A program made the position numbers and the translations under genes. From Streptomyces sp. CB02923 (GTDB lineage Bacteria > Actinomycetota > Actinomycetes > Streptomycetales > Streptomycetaceae): DNA of 64,000 nucleotides. Below the pieces are notes generated by a model that saw only the letters and a program-made list of their open reading frames with translations, searched no databases and was not told the DNA's origin. How positions within the stretch are numbered: the stretch's first letter is position 1; every line of letters begins with the position of its first letter. Positions 9,472-17,844 of the stretch are shown here, in pieces. The stretch covers positions 301,061 through 365,060 of the forward strand of contig NZ_LWKZ01000012.1 in NCBI RefSeq assembly GCF_001905005.1. Reading direction: 5' to 3'.

Positions 9472-11136
9472 TTGGCTGAGTACATCTACACGATGCGCAA
9501 GACGCGCAAGGCGCACGGCGACAAGGTCATCCTTGACGACGTGACGCTGAGCTTCCTGCCGGGCGCGAAGATCGGTGTCGTGGGGCCCAACGGCGCCGGC
9601 AAGTCGACGGTGCTGAAGATCATGGCCGGTCTTGAGCAGCCGTCGAACGGCGACGCGTTCCTGACCCCGGGCTTCACCGTCGGGATGCTCCTCCAGGAGC
9701 CGCCGCTGGACGAGTCCAAGACGGTCCTGGAGAACGTCCAGGACGGCGCCCGCGAGATCATGGACAAGCTCAAGCGCTTCAACGAGGTCGCCGAGCTGAT
9801 GGCGACCGACTACTCCGACGCGCTGATGGAGGAGATGGGCAAGCTCCAGGAGGACCTGGACCACGCCAACGCGTGGGACCTGGACACCCAGCTGGAGCAG
9901 GCCATGGACGCCCTGGGTTGCCCGCCCGGCGACTGGGGCGTCACCAAGCTCTCCGGCGGTGAGAAGCGCCGCGTCGCGCTGTGCAAGCTGCTGCTTGAGG
10001 CCCCCGACCTGCTGCTCCTCGACGAGCCCACCAACCACCTGGACGCCGAGTCCGTGCAGTGGCTGGAGCAGCACCTCGCCAAGTACGCCGGCACCGTCGT
10101 CGCCGTCACCCACGACCGGTACTTCCTCGACAACGTGGCCGAGTGGATCCTGGAGCTGGACCGCGGCCGCGCCATCGCCTATGAGGGCAACTACTCCACC
10201 TACCTCGACAAGAAGCAGACGCGTCTGAAGGTCGAGGGCCAGAAGGACGCCAAGCGTGCGAAGCGTCTGAAGGAAGAGCTGGAGTGGGTCCGCTCCAACG
10301 CCAAGGGCCGCCAGGTCAAGTCCAAGTCCCGTCTGACCCGTTACGAGGAGATGGCGGCGGAGGCCGAGAAGACCCGGAAGCTGGACTTCGAGGAGATCCA
10401 GATCCCGCCGGGCCCGCGTCTGGGCAACGTCGTGGTCGAGGTCGAGCACCTGAACAAGGCGTTCGGCGACAAGGTCCTCATCGACGACCTGTCGTTCACC
10501 CTCCCGCGCAACGGCATCGTCGGCGTCATCGGCCCGAACGGCGCCGGCAAGACCACGCTGTTCAAGATGATCCAGGGCCTGGAGGAGCCGGACTCCGGCC
10601 ACATCAAGGTCGGCGACACGGTCAAGATCTCCTACGTGGACCAGACCCGCGCCAACATCGACCCCAAGAAGACCCTGTGGGCCGTCGTCTCGGACGAGCT
10701 GGACTACATCAACGTCGGCCAGGTCGAAATGCCGTCCCGCGCCTACGTGTCGGCGTTCGGCTTCAAGGGCCCGGACCAGCAGAAGCCGGCCGGCGTGCTG
10801 TCCGGCGGTGAGCGCAACCGCCTGAACCTGGCGCTGACCCTCAAGCAGGGCGGCAACCTGCTCCTCCTCGACGAGCCGACCAACGACCTCGACGTCGAGA
10901 CCCTGTCCTCGCTGGAGAACGCGCTGCTGGAGTTCCCGGGCTGCGCCGTGGTCGTCTCCCACGACCGCTGGTTCCTGGACCGCGTCGCCACGCACATCCT
11001 GGCGTACGAGGGCAACTCCAAGTGGTTCTGGTTCGAGGGCAACTACGACTCGTACGAGAAGAACAAGGTCGAGCGTCTGGGCCCGGACGCGGCCCGTCCG
11101 CACCGCGCCACGTACAAGAAGCTCACCCGGGGCTGA
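9472..11136 (+). CDS. ettA: Energy-dependent translational throttle protein EttA (ABC-F)
   Basis: 554 residues, the usual EttA length. Two ABC domains are present without membrane segments: Walker A GPNGAGKST (about residue 40) with signature LSGGEKRR and Walker B LLLLDEPTNH, then Walker A GPNGAGKTT (about residue 355) with LSGGERNR and LLLLDEPTND. The linker between them has the charged coiled-coil (LKEELEWVRSNAKGRQVKSKSRL) that contacts P-site tRNA. EttA binds the ribosomal E-site and gates the first peptide bond according to the ATP/ADP ratio. The N-terminus MAEYIYTM is typical and fixes the TTG start at 9472. The thioesterase gene follows after 5 nt. Confidence 0.96.
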   Translation: MAEYIYTMRKTRKAHGDKVILDDVTLSFLPGAKIGVVGPNGAGKSTVLKIMAGLEQPSNGDAFLTPGFTVGMLLQEPPLDESKTVLENVQDGAREIMDKLKRFNEVAELMATDYSDALMEEMGKLQEDLDHANAWDLDTQLEQAMDALGCPPGDWGVTKLSGGEKRRVALCKLLLEAPDLLLLDEPTNHLDAESVQWLEQHLAKYAGTVVAVTHDRYFLDNVAEWILELDRGRAIAYEGNYSTYLDKKQTRLKVEGQKDAKRAKRLKEELEWVRSNAKGRQVKSKSRLTRYEEMAAEAEKTRKLDFEEIQIPPGPRLGNVVVEVEHLNKAFGDKVLIDDLSFTLPRNGIVGVIGPNGAGKTTLFKMIQGLEEPDSGHIKVGDTVKISYVDQTRANIDPKKTLWAVVSDELDYINVGQVEMPSRAYVSAFGFKGPDQQKPAGVLSGGERNRLNLALTLKQGGNLLLLDEPTNDLDVETLSSLENALLEFPGCAVVVSHDRWFLDRVATHILAYEGNSKWFWFEGNYDSYEKNKVERLGPDAARPHRATYKKLTRG

Positions 11137-11141
11137 GCCGC

Positions 11142-11594
11142 GTGCGACACCTCTATTCCTGCCCGCTGCGCTGGTCCGACATGGACGCGTTCGGCCATGT
11201 CAACAACGCGGTGTTCGTCCGCTACCTGGAGGAGGCGCGGATCGACTTCATGTGGCGGCTGGCGCCGGGTGAGGGCAGCCCGTCCTTCTCGGGCGGGTCC
11301 GTCGTGGCCCGTCACGAGATCGACTACGTACGGCCGCTGGTGCACCGGCACGCGCCGGTGACCGTCGAGTCGTGGGTGACGAAGATAGGCGCCGCGTCGA
11401 TGACGATCGCGTACGAGATCAAGGACGAGGACACGGTGTACGTCCGTGCCTCGACCGTCGTCGTCCCGTACGACTTCGGACAGGGGCGGCCCCGCCGCAT
11501 CACCGCCGAGGAGAAGTCGTTCCTCCAGGACTACCTGGACGGCGCGGACGACGCGGACGGCGTGCAGCAGCAGGAGGGGGCCGTCGCCGCATGA
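11142..11594 (+). CDS. Hotdog-fold acyl-CoA thioesterase
   Basis: 150 residues. It shows the 4HBT/YbgC-type pattern: RWSDMDAFGHVNNAVFVRYLEEAR, with the conserved Asp and GHVNN, then an EIDYVRPL strand and later STVVVPYD. Family members hydrolyse acyl-CoA thioesters in the cytoplasm; the chain specificity cannot be read. The GTG at 11142 lies 5 nt after the ettA stop and places the conserved motif at residues 10-25; further-upstream in-frame starts lie inside ettA. Its stop overlaps the next ATG (ATGA), indicating an ettA operon. Confidence 0.88.
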   Translation: MRHLYSCPLRWSDMDAFGHVNNAVFVRYLEEARIDFMWRLAPGEGSPSFSGGSVVARHEIDYVRPLVHRHAPVTVESWVTKIGAASMTIAYEIKDEDTVYVRASTVVVPYDFGQGRPRRITAEEKSFLQDYLDGADDADGVQQQEGAVAA

Positions 11595-12448
11595 CGGCGT
11601 TGCGCCTGGCCGATGCCGGGGAGGCGGCGGACCTCGCCGCCTTCCTGGCCCGGCTGATCCACTACGACCGTGCCGCCGCGGTGCGGTTGCAGGCGGGCGG
11701 CGGGGTGCTCGCGGTGTTCGGGCGCCCGCCGTCGTTCGAGGTGCTGGCGATCCGTACGGCGCGCCTGGCACCGAACCCGCCCGAGCCGCAGTCCGGAGGC
11801 CCGCAGTCACACTCGTACCCCGACTCGCAATCCGGCGGCCCGCAATCCGGAGGCTTGCAGTCCGGTACGGGGATTGCTCCCGCCGCCGGTCTCGATCTCA
11901 CCGTTTCTGCCGGTGACCTGCTCGAAGGAATCGACGAGTCGGCGGATAGCGTGACGCTGCCCGCAGCCGTCACCGGCCCGCCGTGGGCCGGCGTCCTGCC
12001 GCCGCGGGGCGGCTGGCAGCAGGTGCCGGGACTGCCCTCGCCGCAGGCGCTCGGCAGGGCCGTCGCGCTCGCCGTCGCCGAGTTCCGCGCCCGGGACGAG
12101 GCACTGCCGCCGGAACGCCGTACGCGCGCCGAGCGCGACCGCATCGGCCGCGAGATCTGGTCCCGCACGCTGGGCGACACCCACCTGCCGCTGCGCGCCG
12201 CGCATGCCGCACAGTCGCTCGGCTTCCTGCGCCCCGCGCGGGCCGAAGCCGAGGCCCAGGCCGGCGTGCACGGGTCTGCGGGCGGCGGCGGCCAGGGCAC
12301 CACAGGTTCCGCGACGGGTGCCGCGCTGGCGGAGCCGCCGACGCTGACCTTGCTGGCCGCGGGCGGCTGGCTGCGACTGCGGACGCCGTACGGGTCGGTC
12401 GCGGTCCGCACGGGCGGACGTCCGGCCCTGCCGCTGACACCCGCCTGA
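11591..12448 (+). CDS. Uncharacterised actinobacterial protein
   Basis: 285 residues, function not recognised. The N-terminal half (LRLADAGEAADLAAFLARLIHYDRAAAVRLQ, then FEVLAIRTARL) has a helix-plus-strand character. A repetitive stretch with PQSGGPQS and DSQSGGPQSGGLQSG follows near residues 65-95. The middle is conserved-looking (GWQQVPGLPSPQALGRAVALAVAEFR, then WSRTLG and PLRAAHAAQSLGFL), and the end reads LLAAGGWLRLRTPYGSVAVRT. No signal peptide or membrane segment is visible. It overlaps the thioesterase by ATGA, so it is the third gene of the ettA operon. It has a typical conserved-hypothetical look; no enzymatic motif was found. Confidence 0.8.
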   Translation: MTALRLADAGEAADLAAFLARLIHYDRAAAVRLQAGGGVLAVFGRPPSFEVLAIRTARLAPNPPEPQSGGPQSHSYPDSQSGGPQSGGLQSGTGIAPAAGLDLTVSAGDLLEGIDESADSVTLPAAVTGPPWAGVLPPRGGWQQVPGLPSPQALGRAVALAVAEFRARDEALPPERRTRAERDRIGREIWSRTLGDTHLPLRAAHAAQSLGFLRPARAEAEAQAGVHGSAGGGGQGTTGSATGAALAEPPTLTLLAAGGWLRLRTPYGSVAVRTGGRPALPLTPA

Positions 12449-12644
12449 AAACCACGAAGGCCAACCAAGGCCACGGAGATCGCGAAAGCCGTGAAGGTCG
12501 CGAAGGCCACGTCAGGACCGGGTGCGGCTCGTCAAGGCGCACCCGGCCCTCGTCGTCAGCCGTCGTCGGACGCCTGCCCGCCCGGCCCCACGACCTTCGG
12601 GGCTCTTGGGGCTCCTGGAACTCTTGCGGCTCTTGGGCTCCCCG

Positions 12645-13049
12645 TCACTCAGCCGTATTGACCATGGAAGCCGCCGCGTACGTCAGGTAGTTCCACAGCT
12701 GCGTCTCGTGTTCGGGCGCCAGCTCCAGGGAGTCCACCGCGTCCCGCATGTGCTTGAGCCAGGCGTCGTGAGCGGCGCGGTCCACCGTGAAAGGCGCGTG
12801 CCGCATCCGCAGCCGCGGGTGACCGCGGCCGTCGCTGTACGTACGCGGGCCGCCCCAGTACTGCATGAGGAAGAGCGCGAGCCGTTCCTCGGCCGGTCCC
12901 AGGTCCTCCTCCGGGTACATCGGCCGCAGCAGCGGGTCCTCGGCCACTCCCTGGTAGAAACGGTGCACCAGGCGGCGGAAGGTCGGTTCGCCGCCGACCT
13001 GCTCGTAAAAGGTCTGTTCCTGAAGCGTGCCGCGCGGAATCTTGTTCAC
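12645..13049 (-). CDS. glbO: Group II truncated haemoglobin (GlbO type)
   Basis: 134 residues, standard for trHbO. The pattern TFYEQVGGEPTFRRLVHRFYQGVAEDPLLRPMYP is followed by LALFLMQYWGGPRTYSDGRGHPRLRMRHAPF. The proximal haem-ligand His is in RMRHAPF, and the Tyr and Trp residues of the group II distal pocket are in place (FYQGV, W in AWLKHM). The C-terminus is LAPEHETQLWNYLTYAAASM. It probably binds O2 or NO as a cytoplasmic redox or detoxification haemoprotein. It is transcribed divergently from the methyltransferase, with start codons about 57 nt apart. Confidence 0.95.
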   Translation of the reverse strand: MNKIPRGTLQEQTFYEQVGGEPTFRRLVHRFYQGVAEDPLLRPMYPEEDLGPAEERLALFLMQYWGGPRTYSDGRGHPRLRMRHAPFTVDRAAHDAWLKHMRDAVDSLELAPEHETQLWNYLTYAAASMVNTAE

Positions 13050-13105
13050 CCGTCCATGGTGTCAGACGACTCGGCGGAGGACCTGCGACGTAGGACAGTG
13101 GAGAC

Positions 13106-14176
13106 ATGAGCGGTACACGGTCCGGTACACCGGCCGATCCGCGGCCGGGAGGCGACCCGGCGGCCGCGGCGCGTGCCGAGCTGGTCCGGCAGATCAGGGC
13201 GGGCGGCCACCTCGGCGACGCGCGGTGGCGGGCCGCCTTCGAGGACGTACCGCGGCACCTCTTCGTGCCGTACTACTACGTGGCCACCGCGCGCGGCTAC
13301 CAGCGGCTGTCCGGCTCCGACCCCGACCCGCAGCGGCGGGCGCGCTGGCTGGAGGGCGTCTACACGGACGGGGCGCTGGCGACGTGCATGCAGGATGGTG
13401 AGCTGGTGTCCTCCAGCAGTCAGCCGTCACTGATGGCCATGATGCTGGAGGAGCTACGGGTCGAGGAGGCGGAGGAGCAGCGTCCGGGCACCGGCTGCCG
13501 CGTCCTGGAGATCGGTACGGGCACCGGCTACAACGCGGCCCTGCTGGCCCACCGGCTGGGCGACGGGCGCGTGACCACCGTCGATCTGGACGAGGAGATC
13601 ACCGGCCCCGCACAGGAACGGCTCGCCGCCGCGGGACGGCGGCCCACCGTGGTGACCGGCGACGGCGCCCGCGGCTGCCCGGAGCGCGCCCCGTACGACC
13701 GGGTCATCGCCACCTGCGCGCTCCCGTCCGTACCACCGGCGTGGATCGCGCAGTGCACGCCGGGGGCGCTCATCCTGGCGCCCCTCGCCACCGGCCTGAT
13801 CGCGCTCCGCGTGACGGACCCCGCGGCCGTACGGGCGGAGGGCCGCTTCCTGGCCACCCCCGCGTACTTCGTCCCCCTGCGCACCCGGTCGGACCCCGGC
13901 GCACGGCCCGGCCCCGAAAAGCCGGACACCCCCGGGCGGCGCCGGGACTTCCGCTTCGGCTACGGCCTGCCCCGCGAAGTGCTGCGCGACGAGCGCTTCC
14001 AGTTCCTGTGGACCCTGACCGCCGACGGCCTCACACCCCGCGAAGCCCTCGTCCTGTGGCAACGGGAAAACCGCCCCCGCCGCGAACGTTTCGGCGTCAC
14101 CGTGCACGACACCCGTCAGTACGCCTGGCTCGACTCCCCGGACGGCGCTCACCGGTGGCCGCTGCCCGGAGGCTGA
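13106..14176 (+). CDS. PCMT-like SAM-dependent methyltransferase
   Basis: 356 residues. An N-terminal region typical of protein-L-isoaspartate methyltransferase relatives (AFEDVPRHLFVPYYYVATARGYQRL, then SSSSQPSLMAMML) is followed by SAM motif I, VLEIGTGTGYNAALLA (about residue 133), and the acidic end of the next strand, VTTVDLDEEI. A post-I motif YDRVIATCALPSVPPAWIAQ and GALILAPL follow. The C-terminal ~110 residues are an extra domain with FRFGYGLPREVL and a final WLDSPDGAHRWPLPGG. The substrate is unknown; it may be an isoaspartyl-repair relative or a methyltransferase of a specialised system. A hairpin follows 45 nt after the stop. Confidence 0.82.
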   Translation: MSGTRSGTPADPRPGGDPAAAARAELVRQIRAGGHLGDARWRAAFEDVPRHLFVPYYYVATARGYQRLSGSDPDPQRRARWLEGVYTDGALATCMQDGELVSSSSQPSLMAMMLEELRVEEAEEQRPGTGCRVLEIGTGTGYNAALLAHRLGDGRVTTVDLDEEITGPAQERLAAAGRRPTVVTGDGARGCPERAPYDRVIATCALPSVPPAWIAQCTPGALILAPLATGLIALRVTDPAAVRAEGRFLATPAYFVPLRTRSDPGARPGPEKPDTPGRRRDFRFGYGLPREVLRDERFQFLWTLTADGLTPREALVLWQRENRPRRERFGVTVHDTRQYAWLDSPDGAHRWPLPGG

Positions 14177-14220
14177 GCCCGGCGCGCGGTGCGCGATGCT
14201 CGTGCGCGAGCGCTCTCCGG

Positions 14221-14276
14221 CAGCAGAAAGCGCCGGCCGCAGTTCGGGAACTGCGGCCGGCGCTTCCTGTCTGCTG
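14221..14276. terminator. Bidirectional terminator
   Basis: A long inverted repeat lies between convergent genes. The core AAGCGCCGGCCGCAGTTC / GAACTGCGGCCGGCGCTT has a 2-nt turn, with outer pairing CAGCAGA (14221-14227) / TCTGCTG (14270-14276). It can serve the methyltransferase on the plus strand and the FHA operon on the minus strand. Confidence 0.88.
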
Positions 14277-14285
14277 TACGGGAGG

Positions 14286-16103
14286 TCAGCCGCGGCGGAC
14301 GGTCATGGTGGTCCAGGCGCCCACGTGGATGCGGTCCCCCTCGTGGAGGGGGATGGGGACGTAGGGCTGGATGGGGTCCTCGGCGAGGTTGACGGTGGTG
14401 CCGTTGGTGGAGTTCTGGTCGACCACGGCCCAGCTGCCGTCGGGCTGCTGGACGAGGAGGGCGTGCTGGTGCGAGACGCCCGGGTCCTCCGGCGGGCGGC
14501 CCAGGTCGATGTCCGGGGACTCGCCCGTGCTGTGCCGGCGGCGGCCGACGGCGATCTGGCCCCCGGCGAGGGGGACCTGCTGCTCGGGGGAGTAGGCGGG
14601 CAGGTTCAACCCGGCTGCCTCCGGGCCGCTGCGGCCCATCATCGCCATGAAGTACTCGCGGTCGGGGGCGATGGCCACGACCCAGCCGTCACCGACGACG
14701 GGCGGCGGTCCGGGCGGGGCCTCGGGGCCCGGCGCGGGCTGGTTCCACTGCTGGTCGGGCTGCGGTTGCTGCTGGTACGGGTCCGGCTGCTGCTGCGGCG
14801 GCTGGCCGAAGGGGCCGGGCTGCTGCTGCGGCTCGAACGGCGCCTGCGGCGGTGCCTGTTGGGCTACCTGCGGATCGTACGGGGCCTGCGGCGGTTGTTG
14901 CTGGTGCTGCGGAGGCTGCTGAGGTTCGAACGGACCCTGCTGCTGCGGCGGGGTGGGCGGGCCCGCCTGCGGCGGCGGGAAACCGTAACCGCCCTGGCCG
15001 CCCTGGCTCTGGTCCGGGCCGCCCTGCGGACCCGGCTGCGCGTGCGGCGGAGGCGGGGGCGGGGTCTGCGAGTTGGGCGGGGGAAGCGGCCAGTCGTCGT
15101 CGCTCGCCTGCGGCGGGGGCGGCGGGCCGGGCTGGCCCGCGGGCGCGCCATAGGGACCGGGCTGGCCAGGCGGCTGCTGTCCGGGGTGCGGCGCGGGGTG
15201 GCCCTGCTGACCGGCCGGACCCTGCTGACCTCCTTGGACGGGCTGGCTTCCCTGGACGGGCTGGCCGAACTGTCCGAACTGGCCGGACTGCTCGGAGGAG
15301 AGCGGCTCGGCAGGGCGGTTGATCTGCGACGGGCGCGAGCCCTGGTACTCGTACTGCTGCGGCGGGGTGGGCGGGCCCTGTTGCTGAGGCGGGAAGCCGT
15401 AGCCGCCCTGACCGCCCTGGGAACCCGGGCCGCCCTGCGGGGCAGGCGGCGGCGGGGCGTACGAGGTCGCCGAGTGCGTCAGGAAGTTGTAGCGGCACTC
15501 TTCGCAGAACGGGGCCATCGCTTCGCGCGGCGTACCGCACTGCGGGCACAGCTCCGGCTGCCCGGGGCCCTGCTGAGGAGGGGGCGCAGGGGCGTGCGGT
15601 CCGGGGGCCGGGGGCGGGAAGCCGTAGCCGCCCTGCCCGGTCTGGCCGCCTTGGCCTGCCTGGCTGCCCTGGCCGGTGTGCCCCTGCGGCGGGGGCGGCG
15701 GGGCCTGGGGTGCCGGAGCCTGGGGCGCCGGGGCCTGCTGCTGCGGGGGCTGGTGAGGCGGAGGCTGATGGGGCGGCGGGGCCTGGCCGGGGAAGCCCTG
15801 CCCGCCCTGGGACGCGTCGGGGAAGCCCTGCCCGCCCTGGGAACCGTCGGGGAAGCCCTGTCCACCCTGGGAACCGCCGGGGCCGTTCTGAGGGCCCGGA
15901 CCGCCTTGGGCACCAGGGCCGCCCTGGGAACCCGGACCGCCCTGCGGGGCAGGCGGCGGCGGAGCCGGCTGGCCGGCCGGAGGTGTATTGAGGAATCCCG
16001 CGGGCAGGGAGGGCGGCGGGGGAACAGCGCCCGCCATCCGGTGGCCGCACACCTCGCACCAGTCTTCGGCCACCGACTGATGGCCGTTCGGGCAGGTCGG
16101 CAT
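14286..16103 (-). CDS. FHA-domain protein with zinc ribbons and Gln/Gly/Pro-rich linker
   Basis: 605 residues. The N-terminal zinc-ribbon-like motif has Cys at residues 4, 16 and 19 (MPTCPNGH, CEVCGH). A very long low-complexity linker rich in Gln, Gly and Pro follows, with repeated QGGQGFPD-like units. It is interrupted near residue 187 by a second ribbon (CPQCG, CEEC). The C-terminal ~100 residues form an FHA domain: GRRRHSTGESPDIDL, VSHQHALL and NSTNGT, the residues that read phosphothreonine. It is the last gene of the operon that includes a PP2C phosphatase and PknG-like kinase, so it is probably a phosphoprotein reader for that kinase. AGGGGGAAG precedes the ATG. No membrane segment is visible. 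Confidence 0.9.
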   Translation of the reverse strand: MPTCPNGHQSVAEDWCEVCGHRMAGAVPPPPSLPAGFLNTPPAGQPAPPPPAPQGGPGSQGGPGAQGGPGPQNGPGGSQGGQGFPDGSQGGQGFPDASQGGQGFPGQAPPPHQPPPHQPPQQQAPAPQAPAPQAPPPPPQGHTGQGSQAGQGGQTGQGGYGFPPPAPGPHAPAPPPQQGPGQPELCPQCGTPREAMAPFCEECRYNFLTHSATSYAPPPPAPQGGPGSQGGQGGYGFPPQQQGPPTPPQQYEYQGSRPSQINRPAEPLSSEQSGQFGQFGQPVQGSQPVQGGQQGPAGQQGHPAPHPGQQPPGQPGPYGAPAGQPGPPPPPQASDDDWPLPPPNSQTPPPPPPHAQPGPQGGPDQSQGGQGGYGFPPPQAGPPTPPQQQGPFEPQQPPQHQQQPPQAPYDPQVAQQAPPQAPFEPQQQPGPFGQPPQQQPDPYQQQPQPDQQWNQPAPGPEAPPGPPPVVGDGWVVAIAPDREYFMAMMGRSGPEAAGLNLPAYSPEQQVPLAGGQIAVGRRRHSTGESPDIDLGRPPEDPGVSHQHALLVQQPDGSWAVVDQNSTNGTTVNLAEDPIQPYVPIPLHEGDRIHVGAWTTMTVRRG

Positions 16104-16154
16104 GTCGGATCTTCCCCCTCAGTACCGATTGTGTTCGGTAGTACGTCTAGTTTG

Positions 16155-17528
16155 TTACTTCTTGACGCGAACTGTCTTGGTCGAGCGCGTTTCGAGCGTC
16201 ATCTCGTCCGCCTCTGTGACCTTCGCCTTCAGTCGCACAGTACCGGTCGCCGCGTCGACGACGTCCACCACCTTCGCAAGCAGTTTCGCAGTGTCCTCGT
16301 TCCCGGAGGCGCTCGCCAGTTGCACGGCTCGCCCCAGCTTCGCCGTGGCGCCGTCCACATCGCCCGACTTGCGGGCATCCAGCCCTTGCTGGATGACCTG
16401 GGCCAGTTCGGCCTGCCCTGTGTAGTGGGCGACTTGCGGGTTGATACTGGTCGAAGCGGTCATATCATCCGTCCAGACCGCGCGTACCAGGCCCTGGGCC
16501 AGGGTCCGCGTCGTATCGCCGCCGGAGCCGGGCAGGACGAGCGAGACCCGCGCGGCCAGCATCTCCTGGCCCACACCGGCAGCCGGAACCCGTACGCACA
16601 GGTGGTAGTCGCGGGACTCGTCGCCCCAGGAACCTGTCGGATAGTCGCCGGTCCGCGGGCCGGATTCCGTACGGCGGCCGGTCAGGTCCTCGACGGCCGG
16701 TGCCACCTGTTTCACGAAGGCGACGTGTGCGTCCTGCGGGGTCCACAGCCGCAGGGTGACGTCCGCCACCTCCTTGCCCATCGCGACCTCCATCATCCGC
16801 GTGAAGTCGGCGGCCAGCCCGGACGGGTCGGGGACGATGTCGGCCGTGCCGAGCAGCGCCGACGCGATGCCGGTGACCTCCTTGACCTCCCAGTCCGTGC
16901 CGACGCCGCGGGCATCGCACGTGAAGTGCCCGGCGCAGGCGTCGAGGGTGGCGCGCAGGTCGTGGGCCGACTCGTGTTCGTTGCGGCCGTCGGTGAGCAG
17001 GATGCCGTGCCGGATGCCGACGTCCGCGTCGGTCAGCAGCCGGTCGGCCAGCCGCAACCAGGTGCCGATGGCGGTGCCGCCGCCGGCGCTCAGCTTGCGC
17101 AGCGCCTCCTTGGCCTGGTCGCGGGAGGCCGGACCGGCGGTGGCGAGCCGCCCGCCGCCCGGGTAGACCTCGGCGGCCTGGTGCGTACCGGCCACCACCG
17201 CGAAGGCGACGCCGTCCCGCACGGTGTCGATCGCGGCGGCCGTCGCGTCGCGCGCGTTGCGCATCTTGGTGGGCGGATAGTCCATCGAACCGGAACAGTC
17301 CAGCATGATCACAACGCCCGCGTGCCGCACGCCCCCGTGGCCGCGGGCGGCGCCCACCGCGCCCGCGTCCGTACCGGCGGCGAAGAGCGGCAGTCCGCCG
17401 CTGGTGCCGCCGCCCGTGGCGGTGACGGTGACGATGGCGTTCACCTCACGCCCGCCCTCCGGCAGATACGCGTTCTGGTACACCTCGGCGGCGAACCGCG
17501 GCACGCCGGACTTGGAGAAGTTGGCCAT
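16155..17528 (-). CDS. von Willebrand factor A domain protein
   Basis: 457 residues. The N-terminus ANFSKSGVPRFAAEVYQNAYLPEGG precedes a VWA domain whose MIDAS metal site is seen in DCSGSMDYPPTK (DxSGS, about residue 82), TAIGTW and the LLTDGRNEH strand. The C-terminal region has a beta domain (RLWTPQDAHVAFVKQVAP, DYHLCVRVPAA) and a helical end that may contain TPR-like repeats (QGLDARKSGDVDGATAKLGRAVQLA). There is no signal peptide, so it is a cytoplasmic scaffold or chaperone-type adaptor rather than an adhesin. It lies between the PP2C and FHA genes. The ATG at 17528 has AGGAGC upstream; an in-frame extension to 17732 runs through a DNA repeat and is not credible. Confidence 0.9.
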   Translation of the reverse strand: MANFSKSGVPRFAAEVYQNAYLPEGGREVNAIVTVTATGGGTSGGLPLFAAGTDAGAVGAARGHGGVRHAGVVIMLDCSGSMDYPPTKMRNARDATAAAIDTVRDGVAFAVVAGTHQAAEVYPGGGRLATAGPASRDQAKEALRKLSAGGGTAIGTWLRLADRLLTDADVGIRHGILLTDGRNEHESAHDLRATLDACAGHFTCDARGVGTDWEVKEVTGIASALLGTADIVPDPSGLAADFTRMMEVAMGKEVADVTLRLWTPQDAHVAFVKQVAPAVEDLTGRRTESGPRTGDYPTGSWGDESRDYHLCVRVPAAGVGQEMLAARVSLVLPGSGGDTTRTLAQGLVRAVWTDDMTASTSINPQVAHYTGQAELAQVIQQGLDARKSGDVDGATAKLGRAVQLASASGNEDTAKLLAKVVDVVDAATGTVRLKAKVTEADEMTLETRSTKTVRVKK

Positions 17529-17546
17529 CTGTTCCGCTCCTTTGTG

Positions 17547-17582
17547 CCGCCGCGAGGCTCCGCAGCTCAGTCCTCGCGGCGG
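17547..17582 (-). promoter_or_regulatory. Inverted repeat upstream of the VWA gene
   Basis: CCGCCGCGAGG (17547-17557) pairs with CCTCGCGGCGG (17572-17582) around a 14-nt loop. It lies about 20 nt upstream of the VWA start, next to the ribosome site. It could be an attenuator, an RNA-processing stem or an operator. Confidence 0.45.
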
Positions 17583-17644
17583 TGAAGAGACACATGGCGG
17601 GCGGAAGTCCCCGTGATCATCCCCCCGTTGGCGCTTTGCTCCTG

Positions 17645-17693
17645 GTGGTGCGTGGTGCGTGGTGCGTGGTGCGTGGTGCGTGGTGCGTGGTGA
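17645..17693. repeat. Heptamer tandem repeat GTGGTGC
   Basis: Six perfect 7-bp units GTGGTGC (17645-17686) are followed by a seventh, diverged GTGGTGA. It is in the intergenic leader between the phosphatase and VWA genes. A pure short-period run like this is prone to slippage. Confidence 0.9.
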
Positions 17694-17844
17694 CGCGTGG
17701 TGTGTGGTGGTCTCTGTGTGGTGTCCGGTCATCCGGCCGCGGCCGGAAGCGCTCCGGTTCCCGGCCGCTGGTGCCGACGCGTGCGTGCAGGGCGCACCGA
17801 CGGCTGGTGCCGATGTGTGCGTGCGGTGCGCCCCGGACGGTTGC

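Larger units (their letters stand above)
17529..17844 (-). other. Gap between phosphatase and VWA genes
   Basis: The 316-nt gap inside the minus-strand operon holds no gene. It contains an inverted repeat just before the VWA ribosome site and a heptamer tandem repeat, both listed separately. An internal promoter or processing site is possible. Confidence 0.5.

Noticed and set aside
9409..11103. Long minus-strand frame opposite ettA
   Set aside because: It is the antisense shadow of ettA, as is common in GC-rich genes.
17529..17732. N-terminal extension of the VWA protein (His/Pro/Thr-rich)
   Set aside because: It runs through the heptamer DNA repeat and an inverted repeat; the internal ATG at 17528 has a proper ribosome site.
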